Source of the DNA: Allodiplogaster sudhausi
Taxonomy: Eukaryota; Nematoda; Chromadorea; Rhabditida; Diplogasteridae
Direction of reading: 5' to 3'
DNA: 64,000 nt
Assembly (NCBI GenBank): GCA_945643635.1
Contig: CALZFC010000009.1
Location: 4,259,501-4,323,500 of the forward strand
Shown: piece after piece, positions 48,291-60,298 of the stretch
Numbering within the stretch: the first letter of the stretch is position 1
Layout: every line of letters starts with the position of its first letter
Translations under genes and position numbers: made by a program
Notes under the pieces: model-generated
What the model was told of the DNA's origin: nothing
What the model saw: the letters and a program-made list of their open reading frames with translations, nothing else
Databases searched by the model: none

Positions 48291-48899
48291 TCTAAGAAGA
48301 AGGAGAAATGAGGACAGCGAAGAAAACAGACGGAGGGAGAGGGTCTGGGGCAGATTTGATTTTAATAAACAAAGAAAGTAATATAACCTTAAAAAATTCT
48401 CAGGGTTTGACTCCCGAGACGATCAATCTCGGCGCAAGTTTGCACATCGACGAGGACTTCGAGATCGTCATTTATCAGGTTGAGAGAGAGAGGGATAAAA
48501 GGAACGAGAGAGGGTGAAAGAGAGAGAGAAAGAAGAAAGATAGAGAGAGAATGGGGAGAGATAAGGAGTTAAAAAAATATTTACAAAAAATATATATTAT
48601 CTAACAAGTCCTCTCCCGCTGATTTTCGTACATCGCTCAACGTTATAATGGCATATCCCAGCTCTGTGTTGATGTGAGCGCAGCTCCATAGCCATAATTT
48701 CTTTATTTTATAAATTTAAAAAAAATCAAATATTAAATAAATCATTATTTTTAAATCGATAATTGTATAGATCCAAGTGAGCGAGCGATATCGCCAGCTG
48801 CGAATAGACGACCTGAAGCGACTCAAGGAACTCGCGGCGGCATCGAAGCAGAAGGCGGCCTCTGACAGCGCCGCGTCTGAGGGGTCCCGCCACGATTAG
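46169..48899 (+). pseudogene. PP1-type Ser/Thr phosphatase, multiply damaged
   Basis: Metallophosphatase of the PPP family (PP1 subgroup, much expanded in nematode germline). Motifs in order: FTRPQLRILLARGTAAFG, VYGDIHGQYCDLLRWL (metal ligands D, H), FLGDFVDRGPHGIGVVVF, VFVCRGNHEEECLNRAYSFF (GNHE), LPLAVLIGGRILGMHGGISP, ACDLVWSDPDP, YRPNLDREPRDGIGQLFTAD, LIIRGNQ (family RAHQ: the His is Asn here), GYNLFADHRLLTLFSA, LGASLHIDEDFEIVIYQ, and a tail ending EGSRHD, stop 48897-48899. Lesions: frame switch in the first exon near 46230, in-frame TGA at 46848-46850 before the GNHE exon, no AG acceptor before YRPNLD, and a phase mismatch after LFSA. Catalytic-type ligands otherwise kept. A recent pseudogene, or a gene with several assembly indels. 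Most introns are CT microsatellites running up to the acceptor. Confidence 0.75.
46350..48290. repeat. CT/GA microsatellites filling phosphatase introns
   Basis: Separate tracts at about 46350-46377, 46555-46840 (GA then CT), 47300-47545, 47895-48150 and 48245-48290. Each occupies an intron of the PP1-like gene and several merge directly into the 3' splice site. Confidence 0.9.
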
Positions 48900-49320
48900 A
48901 GAGACGCGTCGCGGCTACCGCGAGCCCCCAGGGATAATCACTTCCGGGACTCTCTCGTGTGCCTTTTTCCGCCGCTTCACATATACACTCTTGCCCGTGC
49001 TTTCGGCAAATAAACAAAGTGATGGTCTTGTTTTGTGCACTGCAACGTTGCATATTTTTTCTTCAATAACAGTAATCATTTATTTAAAACGAAACCATTA
49101 TGTAGACGAGCCCTCGCATATTTTTCCGTAATATTCCGGTCAGATTTTTTTTAAGAAAATGCTTTAAGAAAAGCAACATTGAGATGAGTCAGTGACCGTT
49201 AAAATATTTGTATATATTACTTTCGATTGTAAAATTTAAAAAAATATATATATAAGCCTGAAGCTTGCGTTTAACTAAAAAAGTAAAAATAAGATAGATC
49301 ATATTAGCTATGTATCGATA
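48900..49320. other. Intergenic, left flank of the duplication
   Basis: Phosphatase 3' flank (AATAAA near 49008), then AT-rich sequence to the left end of the duplicated block at about 49323. No gene seen. Confidence 0.5.
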
Positions 49321-49322
49321 TT

Positions 49323-52300
49323 GAATGAGTTTTCCAAGTTTTCCGTGAAGAAATCCCAGTCTACCATAAACTTTCTCTAATCGCCGTGCAACACTAACTT
49401 AAAAACATTTTGAAGCAATGTATATGACTTTATCGTCGCTTAAAACTTTTAATAATTTAACCAGTCCTGTAAATTATTTAGCAACACTGTTTTCTATTTA
49501 GGAATAGAAGTCGTATAACAACCGATGCGGTTGATGAAGAATTTCTGAGATATGGGGAGATAGCAACTGAACATGAGAAATAGATGTATAGAGCGAAGCA
49601 AAATGAGTTCATGGGGTCCACAAATATAATTGTAATACTGTATGATCCGTCACGATACTCCCTAAAATTAACACCTTTAAGTTTGTAGTAAGCAAAAATA
49701 GGATATCATGAAAGTTATTCGGTATCACTGGATACTTTGCTGTGACGAATTCCATAGAGAAAGTAAATCGCCATTCCTGAATTTATATATCTTACTTTCA
49801 CTTCTACAACAACATTGGCAATTTGGTCTAAACTCTTCTTTTCCATACAAAAAAGTGATATAGTACGAAGGAGAGCGGAGAAAGAGAGAGTGGAGGTGGG
49901 AGAGAGAGACAAACAAAGAGGATGTAAAGAGTATGTAAGAATGAGAGAGAAAAGAAGAAAGAAAAAAGAGAGCAAGAGAGCGTGGAGGAAAAGCTAGCCA
50001 ATAGTCATCCAGACAGCGATTCGCAGCCAGGAAAGCACGGAGAGATGAGTCATCATGAGCACATTCACGAGGAGGGATGCTGCCGGCAGATAGGGCACGA
50101 AGGATACCTCAATATATCTCTATTTTAGAATCAGCTTTCTCTCTTACCAAGTCAAAACACCATTTAAGACCAGACAAGGAAAAACGGAGTTATCATGCAT
50201 GATTATAGATCAAATAAGAAGGAAAGAACACGCCTTGAATGCAATGTCGCCGTCGTTTTGGCGATGGAGATCGATGCAGATGACAGCGATGATAGCAATG
50301 ATCGCGCAGAGAGCGAGAGCGACACCACCGACTACGCCCCCCTCGGTGGCCACTCCGGTCGACAGGAGCACACCGCACGCCGTGAGCGAGGCGGCCAGAA
50401 TGACAACTAGCGCCGGCACACTCCGCCCTTCGCCCACTCTCGCGGCACACCAAGAAAGGACGCGAGAACGCACGCGAAGTTCACCGGCTGATGTACAAAT
50501 ATGGTTATATAATTAATTAAAATAAAAACCTCTCGGCTTGCTGTGTGGAAGCGACGAATCACTCTCTTCATAGCGGAGCAGAATGACGCAAGTGGAGACG
50601 ATGGAGTAAGCGAGAAGTGTGCATGAAATGGAAGGCTATTCTCTTAATTCAGTGATAACTTGCATGGCCTTCGATAAGGAAAGCAGCGATTGCAAGTCTA
50701 GTGAAAGGCGAATAAAGCGGCTCAATAAAAAGCAAGTAAAATGAGAGAAGCTGACCAATCGATAGAAAGTCGACGAGTGCTCCCACGTCGAAGAGCAATG
50801 CAAGAAGAGCGGTTAGGATTGTAAAAGTTATGATGGAATTCATCGGGGTCTAAAAAAATAGAGTTTAGAGTTATTTAGTTGGATTTTGGAAGAAGACATA
50901 CTCGCGTGACTCTGTTGACGACAGCCCAACAATGAAAGAGAAGGCCATCCTCAGCCATTGCATACACGGAGCGGGGAAGCGCAAACAGACCACCAAACTG
51001 AAGGAATTTCAATTGTAGATTTTGAAGATCGAAAGAAAGTTTTAAGGAGAAACTTGAACAAATAAGTCGAAACTCTAATTCGACAAGACTAGTTGTAAGT
51101 TGGGAGAGCAAAGGAAGAGTGATGCTGACCAGAGTGGTGGTCATGCCGCACAGCCCGCTCACGGTGACCACCAGGCGTGGCAGCTGAGCGCCGTGCTTCT
51201 CGAAGGCATCCGCGAAAGCCGCTGTCGGGTGCACCTGACATGCAAACACAAAGGTTGTGTCGTTCGGTGCTCCTATTATTATGAATATATGTATGTATTA
51301 CAGGTGTAACGTTCGTATCGTGTTTCCAATAAAATGACTCGCCTGCTCGAACAGAACCATGAGTGAGAGGACTCCAGACATCAGAATGTAAGAGGCGGTC
51401 ACGATGACCATGCTGATGAAAGTCGCACGCGGAATTGCTTTTGACGGATCTTAGAGGTCGGGGATATCAAAAGCATTCGATTTTTAATCTCAAGAACTCA
51501 CGTTTCGCCTCCTCGCCTGCTGTTGCGAGGCCATCTAAGCCGACAAAGGCGAAGAAGCAGGAGGCGGCGCCCGCGAGCACTCCGTCCCAACCAAAGGGCA
51601 TGAAGCGGCTGTGTCCCGTTGCCGCCATCTCCCCCTGCCACAGCGAGAAGTCTGCCAGAGTCGCGCCGTAGACCACAACGAAGGAGACCGCCTAAATCAT
51701 ACATCCCTTTTGCAAAATTGATTAAAAAAACAAGCATGAACCTCAAGTACCGAAAAATACATATGAACGATCAAAACTAAAACATTTCTATCTTTACTAT
51801 TGTTTCCAACAAAAACTGAGAAGTGAACCAGAAGGTTTGTGACTGTGAACACGGCATTGAATGACGTGGCCGTTTTCGGGCCAATTCCGATGAATGTCGA
51901 AATGACCACTACAACAACTACGGCGACAACATCCGGGTAGTGAGCGATGAGTGAGTCTTCCTGCATCACACTGACAGTATGTTGATGTAAGAACTAGATC
52001 ATTCAAATTAGTCTACCACGCCAACGGATCCGACGAGTTCCAGAGTAAAATTGCTGATAGCATTCCCGGTCAGCGCATCCAAGTAGCCGGACCAGGAGCG
52101 CGCAACCGCTGCAATACATCTTTTAAAATGGCGGGAACGAATGCGATGCATTCTAGCCTCATTGCTTGATGATTTTTTTTCTTTGAGACCGGATGGATAA
52201 GATGAACTAGCCGGCAGAGCCCAGCATGTGCTCGAGCACAATGTTCCAGCCAACCACGAAGCCAACCAGCTCACCGCATCCGACGTACGTGTACGTGTAG

Positions 52301-53430
52301 GCACTCCCGGCCTTTGGGAATCTGGCAGAAGCATAATTAAGGAGCTGGCACATAAAATGAAATAAGTGGAGTAAATCCAAAACAGATATAAAAAATATAA
52401 AATGAATGACCTTGAGCCGAGTTCAGCATAGCAGAGTGCAGAGAGAAATGCCGCGATGCCTGAGAACAGGAAGGACAGCACGATTGACGGGCCGGCAGTA
52501 TTTCTGATCACAGAGCCTTAAAAATGAATATATTTTTCTTTATTGAAAAGCAACTCATCTACCTTCGTCACTTCATAATATGCTTTGTTCGTTCATTTTA
52601 TGTTGAAAGGTACTTGGTTCCTATTTCGATGATTTTGTTATGCTAGGAAATCTGTCACCATTTTTAATGTGTTGCCACTATGAATGACGTATGACCATAA
52701 GGCTTATTTGTGTACATACATATGTATGTATGTACACACGTACAACTCTGAATGAGATGGACTAATCGGATGTTTACTGTTACTCCTCAATAAGCTGCGA
52801 CAAGCAATAAGCTATGAACATTTGTCAAGTGAAATCATTCAACAATCAGCTCGGAGTAGGCTAAATTATACACCAAGATTCATTAAAATAACTTCATTTG
52901 AAAATGTTTTTGTTTTCACCAGTAAGAACGTAGATGCCCGCTCCGATCATGTGGCCGACACCTAGCAGAGAGATGTCGAGAGTGGTGAGGCAGCGGCGGA
53001 GAGGCGTGGCCAGGCTGCCCTGCTCGAAGTGCTTCCGACGCATGACTCGGGAGACAATCGAAGAGAGGCTCATCTGAGAAAGGGAGTCGGCCAGGACTTA
53101 TTTCCGCGACTATGTGTATTGGAATTCAAATACCGAGATAGTATTTAATTATTTAACGACTTCGAAAAATACGTATCGAACAAGCTGGCATGCCATTGTT
53201 TTAAACTTTGAGCTCCGCAAAGAAAGAAAGAGCGACCGTGGCTCCGCTTCCATATAAGTGTACAGTTTGAGAAAGCTGCTGACGTTGAGCATTTCCTTCC
53301 TACCGCTATCTTCATACTTGCTCTAAAGGTAGTGGACAGAAATGGAGATATGCAAACGCTTTCCTTCCACCACAACTACATCAAAAAGAGAAGAGCCTCT
53401 GATTTGTGAATTTGTGTTCTCAAGTGATTA
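49323..53430. repeat. Segmental tandem duplication, copy A
   Basis: Sequence starting GAGTTTTCC-AGTTTTCCGTG at 49323 recurs from about 55104 and similarity continues, with indels, through the transporter gene and its 5' flank to about 53430 (matching about 59310). Same orientation, offset near 5.8 kb. Identity is uneven: coding exons and the stretch 51690-52330 are almost identical, other introns and flanks clearly diverged. Confidence 0.93.
49715..53073 (-). CDS. Cationic amino acid transporter (CAT/SLC7), copy A
   Basis: APC-superfamily uniporter for Lys/Arg/ornithine, about 14 transmembrane helices, plasma membrane. Exons on the minus strand: [20 protein letters not shown] and [20 protein letters not shown] (the family G-x-G-x-h-IG-x-G-h-Y); [99 protein letters not shown] then [26 protein letters not shown]-like and [159 protein letters not shown]. 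The CAT-specific carboxy-terminal helices (family FVPxLPxxS, FAVWMLIG) set it apart from LAT transporters. Four introns need GC donors; one acceptor is AT (50622). Confidence 0.93.
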
Positions 53431-54506
53431 CTCTGCCACATCACAACTTTTTTCGCTCATACTTTTCTCGCACACTACAAGTAAACACGCTTGAACAGAA
53501 GCCTTTGGGTCATGAGAAAGTATATCCTGAGAATGTTGGCCAGGGTACACTTTGCGGGCGGCGGGGCGCGGCGTGAGCCTGTCTTGGGCGGTCAAAAGAA
53601 TTCTCCGAGGCGCAATTGTCTTGAGTGGACAAGACAAATTTCTCAATTCAATAGATGTCAAAAGCATGCAAAGACAATATTGTCTTGATGGAAGTTTTAG
53701 CCAAATTGTCTTAAGCAATCGCGTTGACCTCTCAAGATAATATTCTCTGTCTGTCTTTATATTCTTGCTTAGGCATGCAACTTTAGCAAAGATGAACGAA
53801 AGGTGCATCACCAAAAGATCAACGCGAAACAAAAAGATTGAGGATTTTCGCAATGCTTAGGCATTGAAGCTCGTTCATCTACAACAAGCGTTCAACTTAA
53901 TTGCAAGCGAAGAAGGAATTAAGCGCAGCGACGATGATTTCGTCGCGGGAGAAATAGTGTACTGCAGTCGCAGTAGCGTCGAGGGCATGTTTGTCTGTTT
54001 CTCTTCACTGTCACACGTTAAGCCTTCTCTCTCGCCCTTCGTCGATCTTATTCGATAAATTTACTCAAAGCTCAGTCAGCGTTCCACTTTTCGCTAATGG
54101 CCGGTTTAATTACCCCAAGTTTGAGGTACGAAATAGCGAAGGCGGTCTCGGCTCCTCGTTCGTACAAGCGTACCATCCTGCCCCCCCATGAGACTATGCA
54201 GCTTGCATGTAAAGGTGGCAGATCTTTGATGCGCTGTTTCTTAGGATAATGGTTTAATGAACCACATCAGCCGGAAAAAGGTTAAGGCCGTTGTGTTTTT
54301 TACAGTGGCTTGCTGCAAACTGGATCACGTCTGCGTTTTGTGAAACCATGATAGGCTATGAAAACACATTTAAAGTTGTACAGTGTAACTTTGATTACAC
54401 TTATCACAGAAATTCATTAGATTTCGATACCAAATTAACTGAAAATTTTAATTATACTTCTCTTCTCGCAATATGCTATTCTTCTCACCATAAGTTGTTT
54501 TCACAG
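53431..54506. other. Spacer between the two transporter copies
   Basis: No gene recognised. ORFs of 60-140 codons (for example 53428-53853 minus) have no motif and no plausible splice partners. Contains repeated AATTGTCTT motifs around 53610-53710. Presumably promoter and 5' flank of copy A plus unrelated sequence. Confidence 0.4.
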
Positions 54507-55020
54507 CGGTGCGACCCAGTGCGACCGAGCCAACTCTCGATTCAACCTCCTACCACACAACGGCTCCCGAATTCTGACGGAACCAACAGCATTTCTTCGA
54601 AAATATTCTTAAGGATTTACTATTTTTTCTATGATTCATTTACCTTCCCTGATTGTGACACCTTCATATACACATACATTCATACATATACCTACATACA
54701 TCGTACATACATATGCAGGTACAAACATACGTTCATATATACATATACAGTCCCGCCCAGGATCTTGGTACTAAGGAGGGATCGGATGCATCGGAGGGAT
54801 CCAAATGCATCCTCGTTAATAACTATTGTTCAAGGGAAAATAAAAATGTATTCATTTATATAACGATGCAGGCACGCGTACCCGCGTCCGGGATAATGGT
54901 GTCCTGCTCGTACTTGTAACTGTAAAAACCCGTCACAGTGGAACAACTCTACCGAGGGATGTAATTAGGGTTTACCGATTCAAACCGTCAAGAACTCGAA
55001 AAGCGTTTTTAATTGGGCGT
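54507..55020. repeat. Dispersed repeat, copy 2
   Basis: 54507-54597 matches 37335-37428 almost base for base. It is followed by a short CATA-rich run (54660-54745) and a segment around 54880-54950 (CCGGGATAATGGTGTCC, CTGTAAAAAC-CGTCA) that matches 38030-38095. The order is the same in both copies. Confidence 0.82.
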
Positions 55021-55103
55021 GAGTATCAGCAAAGGGAAGTTAAGGACAGGGCTAAAGAAGATTCTATCTCGTTTTCGTTGAAGATTCCACTTCAGTCAAT
55101 CAA

Positions 55104-58100
55104 TGAGTTTTCCGAGTTTTCCGTGAAGAAATCCCAGTATTCCATACACTTTCTCTAATCGCTGTGCAACACTAACTTAGAAACATTCTGAAGCTATGTA
55201 TATGTCTTTATCGTCGCTTAAAACTTTTAATAATTTAACCAGTCCTGTAAATTACGTTGCAACACTGTTTTCTATTTAGGAATAGAAGTCGTGTAACAAC
55301 CGATGCGGTTGATGAAGAATTTCTGATATATGGGGAGGTAGCAACTGAACATGAGAAATAGATGTATAGAGCGAAGCAAAATGAGTTCATGGGGTCCACA
55401 AATATAATTGTAATACTGTATGATCCGTCACGATACTCCCTAAAATTAGCACCTTTAAGTATGTAGTAAGCAAAAATAGGATATCACGAAAGTTATTCGG
55501 TATCACTGGGCACTTTGCTGTGACGAATTCCATAGAGAAAGTAAATCGCCATTCCTGAATTTATATATCTTACTTTCACTTCTACAACAACATTGACAAT
55601 TTGGACTAAACTCTTCTTTTCCATATAAAAAAGTGATATAGTACGAAGGAGAGCGAGAGAGCGAGAGAGAGGGAGTGAGAAAGAGAGAGTACAGATGGGT
55701 GAGAGAGACAAACAAAGAGGATGTAAAGAGTATATAATAATGAGAGAGAAAAGAAGAAAGAAAAAAGAGAGCAAGAGAGCGTGGAGGAAAAGCTAGCCAA
55801 TAGTCATCCAGACAGCGATTCGCAGCCAGGAAAGCACGGAGAGATGAGTCATCATGAGCACATTCACGAGGAGGGATGCGGCCGGCAGATACGGCACAAA
55901 GGATACCTCAATATCTTTCTTAGAATCCGTTTTCTCTGTAGCCAGGTCATAGCACCATATACGACCAAACAAGGAAAAACGGCGTTATCAGGCATGATAT
56001 TAGATCAAATAATAAGGAAAGAACACGCCTTGAATGCTATGTCGCCGTCGTTTTGGCGATGGAGATCGATGCAGATGACAGCGATGATAGCAATGATCGC
56101 GCAGAGAGCGAGAGCGACACCACCGACTACGCCCCCCTCGGTGGCCACTCCGGTCGACAGGAGCACACCGCACGCCGTGAGCGAGGCGGCCAGAATGACA
56201 ACTAGCGCCGGCACACTCCGCCCTTCGCCCACTCTCGCGGCACACCAAGAAAGGGCGCGAGAACGCACGCGAAGTTCACCGGCTGATGTACAAATATGGT
56301 AATATAATTAATTTAAAGAAACAACCTCTCGGTTTGCTGTTTGGGAGCGACGAATCACTTTCTTCATAGCGGAGCAGAATGACGCAAGTGGAGACGATGG
56401 AGTAGGCGAGAAGTGTGCATGAAATGGAAGACTATTCTCTTAATTCAGTTATCGGGTAATCAGCGCGTGCCATTCAAGCAAAAGTCGAATAAAGCGGCTC
56501 AATAAAATGCAATTAAAATGAGAGAAGCGGACCAATCGATAGAAAGTCGACGAGTGCGCCCACGTCGAAGAGCAATGCAAGAAGAGCGGTTAGGATTGTA
56601 AAAGTTATGATGGAATTCATAGGGGTCTACAAAAATAGAGTTTAGAGTTATTTAGTTGGATTTTAGAAGAAGATATACTCGCGTGACTCTGTTGACGACA
56701 GCCCAACAATGAAAGAGAAGGCCATCCTCAGCCATTGCATACACGGAGCGAGGAAGCGCGAATAGACCGCCAAACTGAAGGAATTTGAGAGAAAGTTTAA
56801 AAAGGGAACATGAACAAAGAAATAGACAAAGTAATTCGGTAAGACTAGTTGTATGTAGGGAGGGCAAAGAAGAGTGAAGCTGACCAGACTGGTGGTCATG
56901 CCGCAAAGCCCGCTGACGGAAACGACAAGGCGTGGCAGCTGCGCTCCGTGATTCTCGAAGGCGTCCGCGAACGATGCTGTCGGGTGCACCTGAAATAGAA
57001 ACCATTGAGAGTGCGTCCGTCCTCTAATTGTCCAGGATATACATACCTATAAATATATATGTATGTACAAAACAAGTTATACATATACACACGTACATAC
57101 ATAACAAGTTATGCCTACTTTGAAAAATCTCACCTGCTCGAATGGAACCATGAGTGAGAGGACTCCAGACATCAGAATGTATGACGCGGTTACGATGACC
57201 ATGCAGATGAACGTCGCGTGCGGAATTGCTTTGGATGGATCTCAGAGAAATTATCCGGACTATCGAAAACATTCGATTTGTAATCCAGTCAGCATTACCA
57301 GCACTAGAACTCGCTCACTTTTCGCCTCTTCGCCCGCCGTTGCGAGGCCATCGAAGCCGACAAAGGCGAAGAAGCAGGAGGCGGCGCCCGCGAGCACTCC
57401 GTCCCAACCAAAGGGCATGAAGCGGCTGTGTCCCGTTGCCGCCATCTCCCCCTGCCACAGCGAGAAGTCTGCCAGAGTCGCGCCGTAGACCACAACGAAG
57501 GAGACCGCCTAATTCATACATCCCTTTTGTAAAATTGATTAAAAACGTCATTAACCTCAAGTACCGAAATATATGAACGATCTTTACTATTGTTTCCAAC
57601 AAAAAACTGAGAAGTGAACCAGAAGGTTTGTGACTGTGAACACGGCATTGAATGACGTGGCCGTTTTCGGGCCAATTCCGATGAATGTCGAAATGACCAC
57701 TACAACAACTACGGCGACAACATCCGGGTAGTGAGCGATGAGTGAGTCTTCCTGCATCACACTGACAGTATATTGATGTAAGAACTAGATCATTCAAATT
57801 AGTCTACCACGCCAACGGATCCGACGAGTTCCAGAGTAAAATTGCTGATAGCATTCCCGGTCAGCGCATCCAAGTAGCCGGACCAGGAGCGCGCAACCGC
57901 TGCAATACATCTTTTAAAATGGCGGGAACGAATGCGATGCATTCTAGCCTCATTGCTTGATGATTTTTTTTCTTTGAGACCGGATGGATAAGATGAACTA
58001 GCCGGCAGAGCCCAGCATGTGCTCGAGCACAATGTTCCAGCCAACCACGAAGCCAACCAGCTCACCGCATCCGACGTACGTGTACGTGTAGGCACTCCCG

Positions 58101-59310
58101 GCCTTTGGGAATCTGGCAGTAGCATGAAAACAGATATTTAAAAAAAAGCAGTAGCAGTGTATAAGATTAATGACCTGGCGCCGAGTTCAGCATAGCAGAG
58201 TGCAGAGAGAAATGCAGCGATGCCGGAAAACAGGAAGGACAGCACGATTGATGGGCCGGCCGTGTTCCTTATCACTGAGCCTAAAAAATGAACTTATTTT
58301 TCTTAGTTGACAACCTACAATTATATATTTACGCACCTTCATTGCATTATAATATGTACTATTCGTTGTTTGATGTCGAATGACTTGGTATTTCGATGTT
58401 GTCATTCAATGCCGTTTAAAAGTTGTCCTGTTTCCGAAATTATGGCAATCCGATTACCAACCCTTTCTATTTTTATCTATGTCATCTTTTTATTGTGTTG
58501 CTGCCGTGAAAGAAGTATTAGTATATGGCTTATGTATTCACTATCTGAATGAGGTGGGCTAATACGACTTTTGCTGTTGTACTCTTAAAGTTGAGATGCT
58601 CTAAAACACAGGCAGCCTTGATTCACATTCCATTATGGAAGATCGATTGAGGATACTGATATATTTGTTTGCAGTAACCACATTTTTGAATCCCCTGTTC
58701 TGAGTTACACCTTCATAATCTGTAACTAATAATGTGTAAGTGCAAAGATTCAAAAAGTCCGCTCGGGTTGGCTCAATTCTTGACGAAGACTCACTTTTTA
58801 TTAAAATAGTTTGATTAGAAGAATGTATGTATGTATGTTTTCACCAGTGAGAACGTAGATGCCCGCTCCAATCATGTGGCCGACACCGAGCAGGGAGATG
58901 TCGAGAGTGGTGAGGCAGCGGCGGAGAGGCGTGGCCAGGCTGCCCTGCTCGAAGTGCTTCCGACGCATGACTCGGGAGACAATCGAAGAGAGACGCATCT
59001 GAGAAAGGGAGTCGGCCAGGACTTACTTTTAACGATAAAGCACATTGGAATTCAAATTACTTCAAAAATAACATATCAAATAAGCTGATATGCCATTGAG
59101 AACATTGTTAGTTCCGAAATTAAAAAAAAAGCGACGATGTTTTCGCTTCCGAATAAGTGCACAGTTTGAGAAGGCAGCTGAGGGTGAGCATTTCCCGGCT
59201 AGGACTTTATGCAAATGCTTCCCTTTCACCACAACTCCATCAAAAAGAGAAAAGCCTCTTATTTGTTAACTTGTGTTCCCTCGTGATACTTCTCTGCCAC
59301 ATCACCCATA
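55104..59310. repeat. Segmental tandem duplication, copy B
   Basis: Right-hand copy of the 49323-53430 block. Includes the transporter gene, its 3' flank with the GA-rich stretch, and a 5' flank whose CACAGTTTGAGAA and GTGAGCATTTCC segments match copy A near 53265. Confidence 0.93.
55493..58998 (-). CDS. Cationic amino acid transporter (CAT/SLC7), copy B
   Basis: Tandem paralogue of 49715-53073 with the same exon order and ends. It starts [20 protein letters not shown] (58998) and ends [19 protein letters not shown] (55493). Differences are scattered conservative changes, for example [20 protein letters not shown] and [14 protein letters not shown] against [20 protein letters not shown] and [14 protein letters not shown], and [14 protein letters not shown] against [10 protein letters not shown]. 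The intron after the codons for FEQ has a GT donor (CAG|gtgaga at 57133) where copy A has GC (CAG|gcgagt). The other three GC-donor introns and the AT acceptor (56417) are shared with copy A. No stop or frameshift seen in exons, so both copies are probably active. An AG acceptor directly before the ATG (TTTCTCAG) suggests a 5' UTR intron or trans-splice site. Confidence 0.92.
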
Positions 59311-60298
59311 ATTTGCACAATTTGATACGCAGTGCTCTCCGAAAATACATGAATTGTAAGAAAGGGCATCCGGAAGGACCGCTAGTGGCTTTTGTGTTGC
59401 AAAACATATTTTCATAATATTAAGGAAGCGCCCCTCCAGTTTCCTTGAGATTTTCACTTACTTCTTGGCGCCCTTTGTCTTGGATGCTTGTGCGTGACTC
59501 ATAAAATTGCTGGAAAACTCGAGTCGTACAAGAATTAGAAAAAAGAAGATGTAATGCCTTAGAAATTGGTGCCACGCAATTACTTTCATTATTATCCTTT
59601 TCTGGAACAAATCACCTTACATTTGAAAACAGAAAGGCATGGAGAAATAAAAAAAAGGCATGGAACACCTCCCATTAGGCAGTGCTACAATAGCTTCTCA
59701 TGCTTAAACGCATAAGAACTACTCAAATATGGTTTATTTTTGCCTAGCGAACATGTGACCTTCTGATTCATGCGACTGTTGGTGTCTGAAGTACGATTGC
59801 ATGGAACGCGGAATAAAGTATTGGTTGTGGACGGGAATACACTGTCGAAGTACGCTTCACGGTAAAAAGCAGAAGAACCTAAATCAATAAATAAAAAAAT
59901 AAGAATTACATCGTTTGTGGCAAAAGTATAAAAGGAGCTTGAAAGTATGAAAGGAAGACTTTTAGCCATACATAAATTGAAGGAATCGTTAACAATACTT
60001 CGGCATGAAAGAAAATCATGTTTCCTATGAAAGGTATTTGTTACGGATGATTCAGAACGAACGTACATATGTTACTTGACTCATGCTTTTGCCTGCAAGC
60101 AAGAAATTAATTCATTGTCTTGAACAAGATAAAAGGAGAGCAGCGCATCGAAAGAGCCTACATTTCCTTGGCAGACGGGCAGTTGCCCTCTCTTCAAACT
60201 TCATTCAGTCTCCACTTAAGCGCTATAAATCTATTCCTTCTTTGTGTTGCTCATTTATATTGCAGAACTTGATATAATTCAATGGTTTTTTTAAGGAA
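59311..60298. other. Intergenic
   Basis: Nothing recognised. A 127-codon minus ORF at 59685-60068 is Ser/Phe-rich without motif. Likely promoter of the intronless gene at 60299; no clear TATA. Confidence 0.4.

Noticed and set aside
55781..56302. 173-codon plus-strand ORF beginning [20 protein letters not shown], also seen at 50000 and 38190
   Set aside because: It looked like a conserved repeat protein, but it is antisense to the penultimate exon of the CAT transporters, whose minus-strand reading matches the family.
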